Shown here piece after piece: positions 1 to 6,905 of a stretch of DNA of 6,944 bases (its first letter is position 1; each line of letters starts with the position of its first letter). The notes below the pieces were generated by a model that was not told the origin of the DNA, searched no databases, and saw nothing but the letters and a program-made list of their open reading frames with translations. Origin of the DNA: Pseudomonadota bacterium (GTDB lineage Bacteria > Pseudomonadota > Alphaproteobacteria > Rhizobiales > Methylopilaceae); NCBI GenBank assembly GCA_023389135.1, contig JAEWEX010000023.1, positions 1 to 6,944 of the forward strand, in the 5' to 3' direction. A program made the position numbers and the translations under genes.

Positions 1-315
1 CGCCAGCACCGCCTCGCCGCGCAGCACCCTTTGCTCCATCACGATGCTCGCCCCCGCGACCTCCGCCACCGCCGTCTCCACCTCCAAGAGGTCGTCCAGA
101 ACGGCCGGCCGGTCGAACTCCACCGCCATGCGCCGGACCGCGAAGGCGAGCCCATCCGCCGCCAGCATGGCCGACTGCGAGACGCCGAGCGCCCGCAGCA
201 GCTCGGTGCGCCCGCGCTCCATGAAGTTCAGGTAGTTGGAATGGTACACGATGCCGCCGGCGTCCGTGTCCTCCCAGTAGACGCGGACGGCGATGCGGTG
301 GGCCGCCCCGGTCAT
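1..315 (-). CDS. ybgC: YbgC-family acyl-CoA thioesterase (3' end cut by window edge)
   Basis: This is the first 105 codons of a hot-dog-fold acyl-CoA thioesterase of the YbgC/4-hydroxybenzoyl-CoA thioesterase family; the C-terminal part runs off the left edge. The family signature is near the N-terminus: [17 protein letters not shown] at residues 13-29, with D18 matching the catalytic aspartate and H25 the conserved histidine, followed by a FMERGRTE helix. Family members hydrolyse acyl-CoA thioesters in the cytoplasm, and ybgC is normally the first gene of the tol-pal envelope cluster, though its role there is unsettled. The ATG overlaps the ruvB stop by 4 nt (ATGA), with a GGGGA-like purine run just upstream inside ruvB, so translation is probably coupled to ruvB. 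I infer that tolQ follows outside the window. The family call is firm; the native substrate is unknown. Confidence 0.93.
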   Translation of the reverse strand, partial: MTGAAHRIAVRVYWEDTDAGGIVYHSNYLNFMERGRTELLRALGVSQSAMLAADGLAFAVRRMAVEFDRPAVLDDLLEVETAVAEVAGASIVMEQRVLRGEAVLA

Positions 316-1355
316 TCCCCGCCCTGGTCGAACAGCGGCATCTGCACGCCGAGGCTCTGCGGCGCGGCGAGGCCGAGATGGCGGAAGGCGTGGACGGTGA
401 GCATCCGCCCGCGCGGGGTGCGCTGCAAGAAGCCCTGCTGGATCAGGAACGGCTCGATGATCTCCTCCAGCGCGTCGCGCGGCTCGGACAGGGCTGCGGC
501 GACGGTCTCCACGCCCACGGGCCCGCCGCCATAGTGCTCGGCGATCACGGTCAGGTAGCGGCGGTCCATGGCGTCGAGGCCGGCATCGTCCACCTCCAGC
601 TGCCGCAGCGCCTTGTCGGCGACCGCGCGGTCGACCCTGCCGGCGCCGTCGAAGGCGGCGAAGTCGCGCACGCGCCGCAGCAGCCGCCCGGCGATGCGCG
701 GCGTGCCGCGGGCGCGGCGCGCGATCTCGCGGGCGCCGTCGGCGCTCATGGGCAGGCCCAGGACCCGCGCGCCGCGGGTGACGATCAGGTCGAGCTCCTC
801 GACCGTGTAGAAGTTGAGGCGCACGGGAATGCCGAAGCGGTCGCGCAGCGGCGTGGTCAGGAGCCCCGCCCGCGTGGTCGCCCCCACCAGGGTGAACTTG
901 GCGAGATCGATGCGGACCGAGCGCGCCGCCGGCCCCTCGCCGATGATGAGGTCGAGCTGGAAATCCTCCATGGCCGGGTAGAGGATTTCCTCCACCGCGG
1001 GGTTCAGCCGGTGGATCTCGTCGATGAACAGGACATCGCGTTCTTCCAGATTGGTGAGGAGTGCGGCGAGGTCGCCGGCCTTGGCGATCACCGGGCCGGA
1101 GGTGGCGCGGAAGCCGACGCCCAGCTCGCGCGCCACGATCTGCGCGAGCGTGGTCTTGCCGAGGCCTGGCGGGCCGGCGAACAGGACGTGGTCCAGCGCC
1201 TCGCCGCGAGAGCGCGCGCCCTCGATGAAGATGCCGAGATTGGCGCGGGCCTGCGCCTGGCCGATGAAGTCGGCGAGCCGCTGCGGGCGAAGGGTGCGGT
1301 CCTGGTCCTCGTCCTCGGGCGCACGCTCCGGCGCGATCAGGCGCTCGCCGCTCAC
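312..1355 (-). CDS. ruvB: Holliday junction branch migration DNA helicase RuvB
   Basis: RuvB (347 aa, normal length) is the AAA+ ATPase motor that, as hexameric rings loaded by RuvA, drives branch migration of Holliday junctions. Visible motifs are Walker [10 protein letters not shown] (61-69), Walker B LFIDEIH (109-115), sensor 1 GATTRAG (158-164), the arginine finger R171 in PLRDRF, sensor 2 [12 protein letters not shown] (217-228), and a C-terminal winged-helix DNA-binding domain (about 270-320) with [11 protein letters not shown]. The sensor-2 segment reads RIAGRLL where I would expect RIANRLL, probably neutral. I chose the GTG at 1355 because the protein then begins [10 protein letters not shown], an AGGAGG lies 6 nt upstream, and the GTG overlaps the upstream gene's TGA (GTGA). 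An open frame continues further upstream but loses all RuvB similarity. It lies in a five-gene run with ruvA, two membrane genes and ybgC. Confidence 0.98.
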   Translation of the reverse strand: MSGERLIAPERAPEDEDQDRTLRPQRLADFIGQAQARANLGIFIEGARSRGEALDHVLFAGPPGLGKTTLAQIVARELGVGFRATSGPVIAKAGDLAALLTNLEERDVLFIDEIHRLNPAVEEILYPAMEDFQLDLIIGEGPAARSVRIDLAKFTLVGATTRAGLLTTPLRDRFGIPVRLNFYTVEELDLIVTRGARVLGLPMSADGAREIARRARGTPRIAGRLLRRVRDFAAFDGAGRVDRAVADKALRQLEVDDAGLDAMDRRYLTVIAEHYGGGPVGVETVAAALSEPRDALEEIIEPFLIQQGFLQRTPRGRMLTVHAFRHLGLAAPQSLGVQMPLFDQGGE

Positions 1356-1828
1356 CGCCGCCCTCCTGCGCCGGCGGCCCCCGTGAGCCACCAGCACAGC
1401 ATCGTCGAGACAACGCCCGCGACGACCACGGCGCCGGCGAGCACCTCCGCCTCTTCGTGGTACAGGTCCATGAAGCCGAACGCCCAAACGACCCCGACCG
1501 CGAGGCCGGTGGCGCCCGCGACCAGGGCGCTCGCGGGCCCGCGCCACATGCGCCACGCCCAGATCGCGAGACCCGAGGCGAGCGCCGGCACCGCGCCCCA
1601 GACATAGGAGAACCACCAGCCCCACAGCACCAGGAACAGGAACACCCACAGCCCGCCCTCCAGGTCGCTCCGCGACACCTGGAGGCTGAGCGCGGCCATG
1701 ACCACCAGCCCGCCGACCGGGGGCCCGACCAGCAGGAACACCAGCATGGTCCGCGCCAGCGCGCCGAACCCGGCGCGGCGGGCAGGCGACGGAGCCGGCG
1801 GCGGCATGGCCGCGTCAGGCGTCGTCAC
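1352..1828 (-). CDS. Hypothetical four-helix membrane protein between ruvA and ruvB (second of two)
   Basis: I do not recognise this 158-aa protein beyond its being integral to the inner membrane. It has a short Pro/Ala-rich cytoplasmic start (residues 8-16) followed by basic residues, then hydrophobic segments at about 27-50, 60-92 (long and Trp-rich, possibly a bent helix or two), 100-119 and 129-149, ending in a basic tail (GGRR). Notable segments are [13 protein letters not shown] (31-43) and [13 protein letters not shown] (74-86); glycine-proline patterns like these occur in small uncharacterised proteobacterial membrane proteins. The charged stretch DLYHEEAE (121-128) separates the last two helices. 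The GTG start at 1828 overlaps the previous gene's stop (GTGA) and has GGGGA six bases upstream; an ATG seven codons in, at 1807, is an alternative. Its stop overlaps the ruvB GTG. Coupling to ruv genes does not prove a role in recombination. Confidence 0.85.
   Translation of the reverse strand: MTTPDAAMPPPAPSPARRAGFGALARTMLVFLLVGPPVGGLVVMAALSLQVSRSDLEGGLWVFLFLVLWGWWFSYVWGAVPALASGLAIWAWRMWRGPASALVAGATGLAVGVVWAFGFMDLYHEEAEVLAGAVVVAGVVSTMLCWWLTGAAGAGGRR
1362..1367 (-). promoter_or_regulatory. Shine-Dalgarno site of ruvB (AGGAGG)
   Basis: On the minus strand the sequence reads AGGAGG, then six bases, then GTG. This is the best ribosome binding site I saw in the window. It lies inside the last codons of the upstream membrane-protein gene. 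It settles the ruvB start at the GTG at 1355 and means ruvB can be initiated strongly in addition to any coupling with the overlapping stop codon. Confidence 0.8.
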
Positions 1829-2241
1829 GGCAGATCCCCGGGCGTGTCCGGCCACAGCATGTCGAAGCCGTTGGCGACGATCGCCGCCAGCGCGCCGGCG
1901 CCCGCCATCAGCAGCGGGTAGAGAATGGTGAGCCCCGGGAACCACAGCAGCATCATGAGGCCGATCAGCCCCGCCGCCATGGCGGATACCGCGACGACCG
2001 CGCCCAGCGGCGAGCGGAAATGCGCCATCACCGCCGCGATCAGCCCGGAGGCGGCGAAGGCCAGGATGGTGTTGAAGGCGACGCCCAGGAACACGACGAA
2101 AGCGTCCATGCTGCGCTCCACCGTGCCGGCGGAGGCCAGCGGCTGGCCGAACAGCAGCCGGTAGACGATCAGCGTCGCCACGGTTCCGATGCCGGCATAG
2201 AGCACCGCCAGCCACATGGCGCGGGCAAGGCGTCTGGTCAT
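1825..2241 (-). CDS. Hypothetical four-helix membrane protein between ruvA and ruvB (first of two)
   Basis: An unrecognised 138-aa inner-membrane protein. It begins [10 protein letters not shown], a basic N-terminus suggesting a cytoplasmic start, followed by hydrophobic helices at about 8-30, 47-71, 78-99 and 104-123, and a short polar tail (WPDTPGDLP). The loop between helices 1 and 2 (about 31-46) holds the charged stretch VERSMD. I see no catalytic or metal-binding motif and no signal-peptidase site. By eye it does not align with the neighbouring membrane protein, although both have about four helices and similar size. The ATG at 2241 overlaps the ruvA stop (ATGA) and has AAGGAA eight bases upstream, inside ruvA. 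The open frame extends upstream through ruvA in a different frame, but that part is an out-of-frame reading of ruvA. Function unknown; it is likely made together with RuvA and RuvB. Confidence 0.85.
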   Translation of the reverse strand: MTRRLARAMWLAVLYAGIGTVATLIVYRLLFGQPLASAGTVERSMDAFVVFLGVAFNTILAFAASGLIAAVMAHFRSPLGAVVAVSAMAAGLIGLMMLLWFPGLTILYPLLMAGAGALAAIVANGFDMLWPDTPGDLP

Positions 2242-2852
2242 CGCGCGAGTTCCTTCAGGCCGAGACGGATCAGCGCCTCGGTGGTCGCTCCCTCCCCCGC
2301 CTTGGCCAGCGCGGCGGAGACGGCGGCGGAGGCCTGCACCTGCGGATAGCCGAGATTGACCAGCGCGGACACCGCGTCCGCCACGGGCGCCGGCGCCCGG
2401 CGATCCCCCAGCGCGTCCGCCAGCCGGATATGGCCGGCATCGACGTCGGCGAAGGCCGGTGCGCGGTCCTTGAGCTCGGCGACGATGCGCGCGGCGACCT
2501 TGGGGCCGACGCCCGGCGCGCGCGCCACGGCGGCCCGGTCCTGCAGCGCGATGGCGTTGGCGAGGTCCGACGCCTTCATGATGCCGAGCACTGCCAGCGC
2601 CACCTTGGCGCCGACGCCCTGCACCGTCTGGAGCAGGCGGAACCACTCGCGCTCCACATCGGTCATGAAGCCGAACAGCCGGATCTGGTCCTCGCGGACA
2701 TAGGTCTCGATGGCCAGCGACACGCTCTCGCCGGCGGCGAGCTGGCCGAGCGTGCGCGCCGAGCAATGCACCAGGTAGCCGACGCCGCCGACGTCGACGA
2801 TCGCCCAGTCGCCGCCGATGCTGTCCACCCGTCCCGTCAGCTTGCCGATCAT
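2238..2852 (-). CDS. ruvA: Holliday junction branch migration protein RuvA
   Basis: RuvA (204 aa, typical length) forms tetramers that hold the four-way junction in a square-planar state and load RuvB. The N-terminal OB-fold domain begins MIGKLTGRV and includes GGVGY (22-26). The acidic pin that separates strands is E54/D55 within [11 protein letters not shown]. Domain II carries two helix-hairpin-helix motifs, VQGVGAK (77-83) and [11 protein letters not shown] (113-123). After a linker, domain III (about 155-204), which contacts RuvB, ends in [12 protein letters not shown] chose the ATG at 2852 because RuvA proteins begin MIGKL; an in-frame ATG nine codons earlier (2879) has no ribosome binding site. 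It is the first gene of a five-gene minus-strand run. Because the oxidoreductase upstream is divergent, its promoter must lie within 2853-2970. A GCTACA at 2884-2879 is a possible -10, but I see no good -35. Confidence 0.97.
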   Translation of the reverse strand: MIGKLTGRVDSIGGDWAIVDVGGVGYLVHCSARTLGQLAAGESVSLAIETYVREDQIRLFGFMTDVEREWFRLLQTVQGVGAKVALAVLGIMKASDLANAIALQDRAAVARAPGVGPKVAARIVAELKDRAPAFADVDAGHIRLADALGDRRAPAPVADAVSALVNLGYPQVQASAAVSAALAKAGEGATTEALIRLGLKELAR

Positions 2853-2970
2853 GCGCGCCTGTGCCTCATGGCCGACCATGTAGCACGAGTCGGAAGCCGT
2901 CGAGAGCAGGGCGGATCGATCTGCGCCGTGGCGCGTTGAGGGGCGCACCTTTCCCGACAGGACAGACCCC

Positions 2971-4173
2971 ATGGCCACCCAGAAGCGTGACCTGCGCACC
3001 GGACGCACCGTCTGGCAGCTCGCCCGCCTGCCGCCGACGCCGCACCGCCCGCTGAAGGACGACGCGGAAACCGAGGTGCTGGTGATCGGGGCCGGCATCT
3101 CCGGCGCCATGATCGCCGAGGCGCTGGCGGGCGACGGCCATGGCGTCATGGTGGTGGACCGCCGCGGCCCGCTGAAGGGCTCGACCGCCGCCAGCACCGC
3201 GCTGATACAGTACGAGGTCGACATGCCGCTGACCCGGCTGTCGAAGTCCATCGGAGAGGCGGACGCGGTCCGGGCGTGGCGGCGGTCGGTGCTGGCGGTT
3301 CGCGCCCTTTCGGCGAAAGCGCGCGAACTGGGCTGCCCGCTGGCGCCCCGCGACAGCCTCTACCTCGCTGGCGACGTCCTGGACGCGAAGGCGCTGGCGG
3401 CCGAGGGCGAGGCCCGCCGCGCCGCCGGCATAGAGACCGCGATCCTCGACCGCCGCCAGGTCAGGGAGCGCTTCGGCATCTCCCGGGACGCGGCGCTGCT
3501 GGGCTACGACAACCTCTCCGGCGACCCCAGGCGGCTTGCCGCCGCGTTCCTGCGCGCGGCGGCCGAGGCCGGGGCCGATGTGCGGGCCCCGGTCGAGGTG
3601 ACGGAGGTCGACGCCGGCGCCACCCGCATCGTCGCCCGCACCCGGGACGGCCGGAAGATACGCTGCAGGCGGCTGGTGTTCGCCACCGGCTACGAGGTTC
3701 CTGACGGGGTGTCGAAGGCAGGCCACGACATCGTCTCCACCTATGCGCTGGCCACCGTCCCGCAGAGGCGGGCGCTGTGGCCGGAGCAGTGCTTCATCTG
3801 GGAGGCGTCCGATCCCTATCTCTACCTCCGCACCACGCCGGAGGGCCGCGTGGTCTGCGGCGGCGAGGACGAGCCGTTCTCCGACGAGGAGACCCGCGAC
3901 GCCCTCCTGGAGAAGAAGACCGCCACGCTCCGGCGCAAGCTCGGCAAGCTGCTGCCCGGCCTCGACACCACGGTCGACTGCGCCTGGACCGGCTCGTTCG
4001 GCACCACGGCAACGGGCCTGCCGCGGATCGGTCCCGTGCCCGGCATGAAGAACTGCTGGGCGGCGCTGGGCTATGGCGGCAACGGCATCACCTACAGCCG
4101 CATCGCCGCCGAACTCATCCGCACCTCCTTCGCGGGCGGCAGGGATCCGGATGCCGACCTGTATGCGCTGTAG
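2971..4173 (+). CDS. FAD-dependent oxidoreductase, DAO (D-amino-acid oxidase/GlpD-like) family
   Basis: A 400-aa flavoprotein of the DAO fold. After a 35-residue lead comes the Rossmann dinucleotide-binding motif [10 protein letters not shown] (36-45), and D63 ends the second strand (VMVVDRR) where the ribose-binding acidic residue is expected. [13 protein letters not shown] (70-82) follows in the flavin-contacting region, then GDPRRLA (184-190) and FATGYE in the middle. The C-terminal flavin-binding end reads [12 protein letters not shown] (344-355) and GYGGNGI (367-373). Such enzymes oxidise amines, amino acids, imino acids or glycerol-3-phosphate; the substrate here cannot be read from sequence. 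No signal peptide or helix suggests membrane insertion, so it is probably cytoplasmic. The ATG has AGGA eight bases upstream. It stands alone on the plus strand, divergent from ruvA and 2 nt short of the ruvC stop. It contains three ATA isoleucine codons (79, 154, 230) that I did not notice in its neighbours. Confidence 0.92.
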   Translation: MATQKRDLRTGRTVWQLARLPPTPHRPLKDDAETEVLVIGAGISGAMIAEALAGDGHGVMVVDRRGPLKGSTAASTALIQYEVDMPLTRLSKSIGEADAVRAWRRSVLAVRALSAKARELGCPLAPRDSLYLAGDVLDAKALAAEGEARRAAGIETAILDRRQVRERFGISRDAALLGYDNLSGDPRRLAAAFLRAAAEAGADVRAPVEVTEVDAGATRIVARTRDGRKIRCRRLVFATGYEVPDGVSKAGHDIVSTYALATVPQRRALWPEQCFIWEASDPYLYLRTTPEGRVVCGGEDEPFSDEETRDALLEKKTATLRRKLGKLLPGLDTTVDCAWTGSFGTTATGLPRIGPVPGMKNCWAALGYGGNGITYSRIAAELIRTSFAGGRDPDADLYAL

Positions 4174-4175
4174 CC

Positions 4176-4676
4176 TCAGCCGGCGAGCGCGCGCACGGCG
4201 CGGTGATGGGCGTGGGTGATGGCCACCGCCAGGGCGTCGGCGGCGTCCGCGCTGGTTGTGGACGCCGCGGGCAGAAGGACGCGGATCATGGCCTGGATCT
4301 GGCGCTTGTCGGCGTGTCCCGCGCCCACCACCGACTTCTTGACGAGGTTCGCGGCATACTCGCCCACCGGCAGCCCGGCCTGGGCGGGCGCGAGCAGGGC
4401 GACCCCCCGCGCCTGTCCGAGCTTCAGGGTGGACGCAGGGTTGACGTTGACGAACGTCTCCTCGACCGCCGCCTCGTCGGGCCGGTGCGCCGCGATGATG
4501 CCGGCGAGCGCATGGTGCAGGGCCGCCAGCCGGTGGGCCAGCGCCAGCGTGTCGTCGGGCTGGATCACGCCGCAGGCGACGAAGACGAGCCGGGACCCCG
4601 CAGCCTCGACGACGCCCCAGCCGGTGCGGCGGAGGCCCGGGTCGATGCCGAGGATGCGAATCGTGCGTGCGGCCAT
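4176..4676 (-). CDS. ruvC: Crossover junction endodeoxyribonuclease RuvC
   Basis: RuvC (166 aa; about 173 in E. coli) is the dimeric Holliday-junction resolvase that nicks two strands symmetrically with Mg2+. It has an RNase H-like fold and keeps all four acidic catalytic residues: D12 in [15 protein letters not shown]72 in AVEETF, and D144 and D147 in SADAADALA. Other conserved segments are LKLGQARG (84-91), [13 protein letters not shown] (106-118) and AITHAHH near the end. I chose the ATG at 4676, giving [14 protein letters not shown], the usual short lead before the first strand. The ribosome binding site is weak (TTGGAC adjacent to the ATG). An in-frame GTG at 4745 would add an unconserved basic extension. 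It is divergent from the PilZ gene, with a CtrA-type box 51 nt upstream, and is separated from ruvA by an opposite-strand gene. I saw no strong terminator at its 3' end. Confidence 0.97.
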   Translation of the reverse strand: MAARTIRILGIDPGLRRTGWGVVEAAGSRLVFVACGVIQPDDTLALAHRLAALHHALAGIIAAHRPDEAAVEETFVNVNPASTLKLGQARGVALLAPAQAGLPVGEYAANLVKKSVVGAGHADKRQIQAMIRVLLPAASTTSADAADALAVAITHAHHRAVRALAG

Positions 4677-4726
4677 GTCCAAGGTGATAGTGCCTGGTCG
4701 CCAGCGAGGCGAGCGCGGGCGAGCCG

Positions 4727-4742
4727 TTAAGCCCTTCTTAAC
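4727..4742. promoter_or_regulatory. CtrA-type box, TTAA-N7-TTAAC
   Basis: The sequence reads TTAAGCCCTTCTTAAC, an exact match to the full CtrA consensus (two TTAA half-sites, 7-nt spacer, trailing C) known from Caulobacter and other alphaproteobacteria. It lies in the ruvC/PilZ divergent intergenic region, 51 nt before the ruvC ATG and 77 nt before the PilZ ATG. A weak -35/-10 pair pointing to the PilZ gene, TTCACC (4751-4756), 17 bases, TGCTAG (4774-4779), lies immediately downstream, as expected if CtrA activates it. The repressor alternative, or control of ruvC, is equally open. A palindromic site gives no strand. Confidence 0.6.
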
Positions 4743-4819
4743 CACGCCCGTTCACCTGCGGATAAGCGGCCCGTGCTAGGGATTTCGTCTGGTCGACCCC
4801 TCGTTGCAGCCAGCCCGCC

Positions 4820-5227
4820 ATGCCGCACAACCGACGCCAGCATCCCCGCCGCGAGATCCACATGCGCGCGGTTGTCCTCAGCCCATGCTCGACCACATCC
4901 ATGGTCTGCGCGGTGGAGGACATCTCCCACTCCGGCGCGCTGCTGCGGTTCGCGAGGGGCAGCAGGCCGCCGGACCGCTTCCTGTTGCTGCTCAACGGCA
5001 ACAACGCGGTGCAGCGGGTCTGCGACGTCGCGCGCCGATCCGAGGGGCTGGTGGCGGTGCGCTTCGTGCCGGACATGGACGCCCGCGCCATCCGCAGGAT
5101 GCTGTTCGACACCGGATGCGCGGAGACTGCGGAGACCGAGGAGACCGCGGGCTCCGACGCGTCGAATGGCCCTCTCGACGGACAGGCGGAAGAGCCGGAC
5201 GCAGCGGCCGATCCTGCCGCCGCCTGA
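4820..5227 (+). CDS. Small PilZ-domain protein, probable c-di-GMP receptor
   Basis: This 135-aa soluble protein has the two short PilZ signatures. A basic RxxxR element lies at the N-terminus (R6-Q-H-P-R10, with R5 and R11 adjacent), and D-x-S-x-x-G follows as DISHSG (34-39). In known PilZ domains these form the c-di-GMP pocket. A beta strand of the type expected late in the domain follows (LVAVRF, 77-82). The last 35 or so residues are acidic, Ala/Thr-rich and probably disordered (TAETEETAG), with no output domain recognised, so it would act by binding a partner. The ATG at 4820 directly precedes the RxxxR element but has no clear Shine-Dalgarno. It is transcribed away from ruvC under a CtrA-type box and ends 3 nt from yebC, sharing a terminator-like hairpin. 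c-di-GMP binding is inferred from motifs only; the target process is unknown. Confidence 0.8.
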   Translation: MPHNRRQHPRREIHMRAVVLSPCSTTSMVCAVEDISHSGALLRFARGSRPPDRFLLLLNGNNAVQRVCDVARRSEGLVAVRFVPDMDARAIRRMLFDTGCAETAETEETAGSDASNGPLDGQAEEPDAAADPAAA

Positions 5228-5239
5228 CGCTCAGGCGGC
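5219..5239. terminator. Bidirectional hairpin spanning the PilZ and yebC stop codons
   Basis: A perfect 9-bp inverted repeat, GCCGCCTGA / TCAGGCGGC, with a 3-nt CGC loop. Both stop codons lie in the stem: TGA of the PilZ gene (5225-5227) in one arm and TGA of yebC (5233-5231 on the minus strand) in the other. Placed exactly between two convergent genes, it is a natural two-way terminator or 3'-end stabiliser. No T-run follows on either strand, so intrinsic termination would be weak; mRNA 3'-end protection or Rho assistance is possible. Confidence 0.6.
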
Positions 5240-5980
5240 CGAGAGCCGCTCCATCACCTCGTCCGACATCTCGTAGTTGGCGAAGACGTTCTGCACGTCG
5301 TCGTCGTCCTCGAGCGTCTCGATCAGCTTCATCAGCGAGGCGCCCTTCTCCTCGTCCACCGCGATGGTGTTCTGCGGCTTCCAGACGATCCTGACGCTGT
5401 CGGGCTCGCCCAGCGCCTTGGTCAGCGCATCCGAAACCTCGCCCAGCGCCGCGAAGGCGCAGGTCACCACATGGCCGTCGGCATCGGACACGACGTCGTC
5501 GGCGCCGGCCTCGATGGCGGCTTCCAGCACGGCGTCGGCGTCTCCCGCATCGGGCTTGAACACGATCTCGCCCACCCGGTCGAACATGAAGGCGACCGAG
5601 CCGGTCTCGCCCAGCGCGCCGCCGGACTTGGAGAAGTAGGAGCGCACCGCCGAGGCGGTCCGGTTGCGGTTGTCGGTCAGCGCCTCCACGATCACGGCGA
5701 TCCCGCCGGGGCCATAGCCCTCGTAGCGGATCTCCTCGTAGTTCTCGGTGTCGCCGCCCTCGGCCTTGCGGATCGCGCGCTCGATGTTGTCCTTGGGCAT
5801 GGACTGGGCCTTGGCCGCCTGGATGGCGAGCCTGAGCCGCGGGTTCATGTCGGGATCGGCCATGCCCATCTTGGCCGCCACCGTGATCTCGCGCGCGAGC
5901 TTGGAGAACAGCTTGGCGCGGACCGCGTCCTGGCGGCCCTTGCGGTGCATGATGTTCTTGAACTGGGAATGTCCGGCCAT
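5231..5980 (-). CDS. yebC: YebC/PmpR (TACO1) family regulator
   Basis: A 249-aa cytoplasmic protein of the YebC/PmpR family, full length. The N-terminus is diagnostic: [18 protein letters not shown], then [11 protein letters not shown] (22-32). Later family segments are [41 protein letters not shown] and the acidic [13 protein letters not shown] close to the C-terminus (225-237). Family members were first described as DNA-binding transcription regulators (PmpR in Pseudomonas); relatives including mitochondrial TACO1 are linked to translation, notably of proline-rich stretches, so the molecular role here is open. The ATG at 5980 has GGAG eight bases upstream. A plausible promoter lies about 52-80 nt before the start. 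In many proteobacteria yebC lies directly upstream of ruvC; here the PilZ gene is placed between them on the other strand. Confidence 0.97.
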   Translation of the reverse strand: MAGHSQFKNIMHRKGRQDAVRAKLFSKLAREITVAAKMGMADPDMNPRLRLAIQAAKAQSMPKDNIERAIRKAEGGDTENYEEIRYEGYGPGGIAVIVEALTDNRNRTASAVRSYFSKSGGALGETGSVAFMFDRVGEIVFKPDAGDADAVLEAAIEAGADDVVSDADGHVVTCAFAALGEVSDALTKALGEPDSVRIVWKPQNTIAVDEEKGASLMKLIETLEDDDDVQNVFANYEMSDEVMERLSAA

Positions 5981-6031
5981 GTCCGGTGCTCCGGCGTTTC
6001 GCGTCGTGCGGGCTCTGGAATGAGGTGACGG

Positions 6032-6060
6032 CTTATACGGCCGGCGGGGCGCGATGGGAA
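6032..6060 (-). promoter_or_regulatory. Probable promoter of yebC
   Basis: On the minus strand the sequence reads TTCCCA (6060-6055), a 17-nt spacer, then TATAAG (6037-6032). These match the sigma-70 -35 hexamer at four of six positions and the -10 at five of six, with ideal spacing. The TATA stretch stands out in very GC-rich DNA. Transcription would begin near 6025, giving a leader of about 45 nt before the yebC ATG. This suggests yebC is transcribed separately from the phosphoesterase upstream. Not experimentally supported. Confidence 0.45.
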
Positions 6061-6083
6061 GTGCGGGGCGCGCGGCACGGCCC

Positions 6084-6902
6084 TCACCAGAACCCCGGCA
6101 GCGCCTCCGACAGCCGGCCGCCGAGCCTGACCGGGGCGACCTTGCGGGCGAGCCCCGTGGCGTCGTCGGTCTCCACCGCCAGGCCGCACAGCGTCGCCGC
6201 GCCGCCCGACGCCTCGAAGCGGGCTGATGGAATCTTGGTCAGGAACCGGCGCAGCGGCTCGTCCTTGTCCATGCCGATGACGGAATCGTAGTCGCCGGTC
6301 ATGCCCGCGTCGCTCTGGTAGGCGGTGCCGCCGGCGAGGATCATGTGGTCGGCGGTGGGCGCATGGGTGTGGGTTCCGACCACCACCGAGGCGCGGCCGT
6401 CCACATGGTGGCCGAACGCCATCTTCTCGCTGGTCGCCTCGGCGTGGAAGTCGATCAGGATGGCGTCGGCCGCCTCGCCCAGCGGGCAGGCGGCCAGTTC
6501 CAGGTCGGCGCGGGCGAAGGGGTCGTCCATGGCGTCCATGAAGACGCGGCCCATCAGGTTCATCACCAGCACGCGGCGGCCGGAGGCGGTCTCCACCAGC
6601 GCCGAGCCGCGCCCGGGCGTCCCGGCGGGGAAGTTGGCCGGGCGGATCAGCCGGGGCGCGCGCTCGATGAACACCAGCGCCTCGCGCTGGTCGAAGGAAT
6701 GGTTGCCGAGCGTGATGGCGTCGGCGCCGGCCTCCACCAGTTCGTCATGGATCTGCTCGGTGATGCCGAAGCCGCCGGCGGCGTTCTCGCCATTGACCAC
6801 CATCAGGTCGAGCCCCCAGCGGGCCCGCAGCGCCGGCATCAGCTCCAGCGCCGCCTTGCGGCCGGAGCGACCCACGATGTCGCCGATGAACAGGATGCGC
6901 AT
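6084..6902 (-). CDS. YmdB/TIGR00282-family metallophosphoesterase
   Basis: A 272-aa calcineurin-like phosphoesterase of the TIGR00282 family, whose best-studied member is Bacillus subtilis YmdB, a 2',3'-cyclic nucleotide phosphodiesterase affecting motility and biofilm choice. The metal ligands expected of the family are visible: D8 in [11 protein letters not shown]39 and N40 in [10 protein letters not shown]67 and H68 in TLGNHSFD, H153 in DFHAE, and H178 and H180 in [10 protein letters not shown]. Length is typical, and there is no signal peptide or membrane helix, so it acts in the cytoplasm. The ATG at 6902 has GGGGAG six bases upstream and follows the preceding gene's stop by 3 nt, indicating an operon with the probable 5-FCL gene. 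It is followed by a 103-nt gap and yebC. The substrate in this organism is not known; I give no symbol because ymdB also names an unrelated E. coli gene. Confidence 0.93.
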   Translation of the reverse strand: MRILFIGDIVGRSGRKAALELMPALRARWGLDLMVVNGENAAGGFGITEQIHDELVEAGADAITLGNHSFDQREALVFIERAPRLIRPANFPAGTPGRGSALVETASGRRVLVMNLMGRVFMDAMDDPFARADLELAACPLGEAADAILIDFHAEATSEKMAFGHHVDGRASVVVGTHTHAPTADHMILAGGTAYQSDAGMTGDYDSVIGMDKDEPLRRFLTKIPSARFEASGGAATLCGLAVETDDATGLARKVAPVRLGGRLSEALPGFW

Positions 6903-6905
6903 GCC

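Noticed and set aside
378..1607. A 409-codon plus-strand open frame opposite ruvB
   Set aside because: It is antisense to a clear ruvB with all AAA+ motifs. Its translation is low-complexity Arg/Ala/Gly/Asp, typical of the mirror frame of a GC-rich gene, and has no recognisable domain.
1356..1649. N-terminal extension of ruvB to an upstream start
   Set aside because: The added residues are an out-of-frame reading of the upstream membrane-protein gene. The GTG at 1355 with AGGAGG six bases upstream gives the normal RuvB N-terminus.
2853..2879. Alternative ruvA start nine codons upstream
   Set aside because: No ribosome binding site precedes it and RuvA proteins begin MIGKL, matching the ATG at 2852.
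2936..2964. Promoter for the oxidoreductase (TTGAGG with AGGACA 17 nt downstream)
   Set aside because: The -10 match is poor, overlaps the ribosome binding site, and would place the transcription start at or past the ATG.
2866..3726. A 286-codon minus-strand open frame opposite the oxidoreductase
   Set aside because: Low-complexity composition and no domain, while the plus-strand frame has a full DAO-family signature. Long antisense frames are expected at this GC content.
4677..4745. Upstream GTG start for ruvC
   Set aside because: It would add a basic, unconserved stretch overlapping the CtrA-type box; RuvC normally begins a few residues before the ILGIDPG strand.
4716..4750. Inverted repeat CGGGCG / CGCCCG flanking the CtrA-type box
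   Set aside because: Only 6 bp of pure G/C with a 23-nt spacer; such repeats are common by chance in this composition.
4677..4819. SOS (LexA) box upstream of ruvC or ruvA
   Set aside because: The alphaproteobacterial pattern GTTC-N7-GTTC is absent. GTTC at 4750 is followed after seven bases by GATA, and I found neither GTTC nor GAAC in 2853-2970. SOS control of ruv is therefore not supported here.
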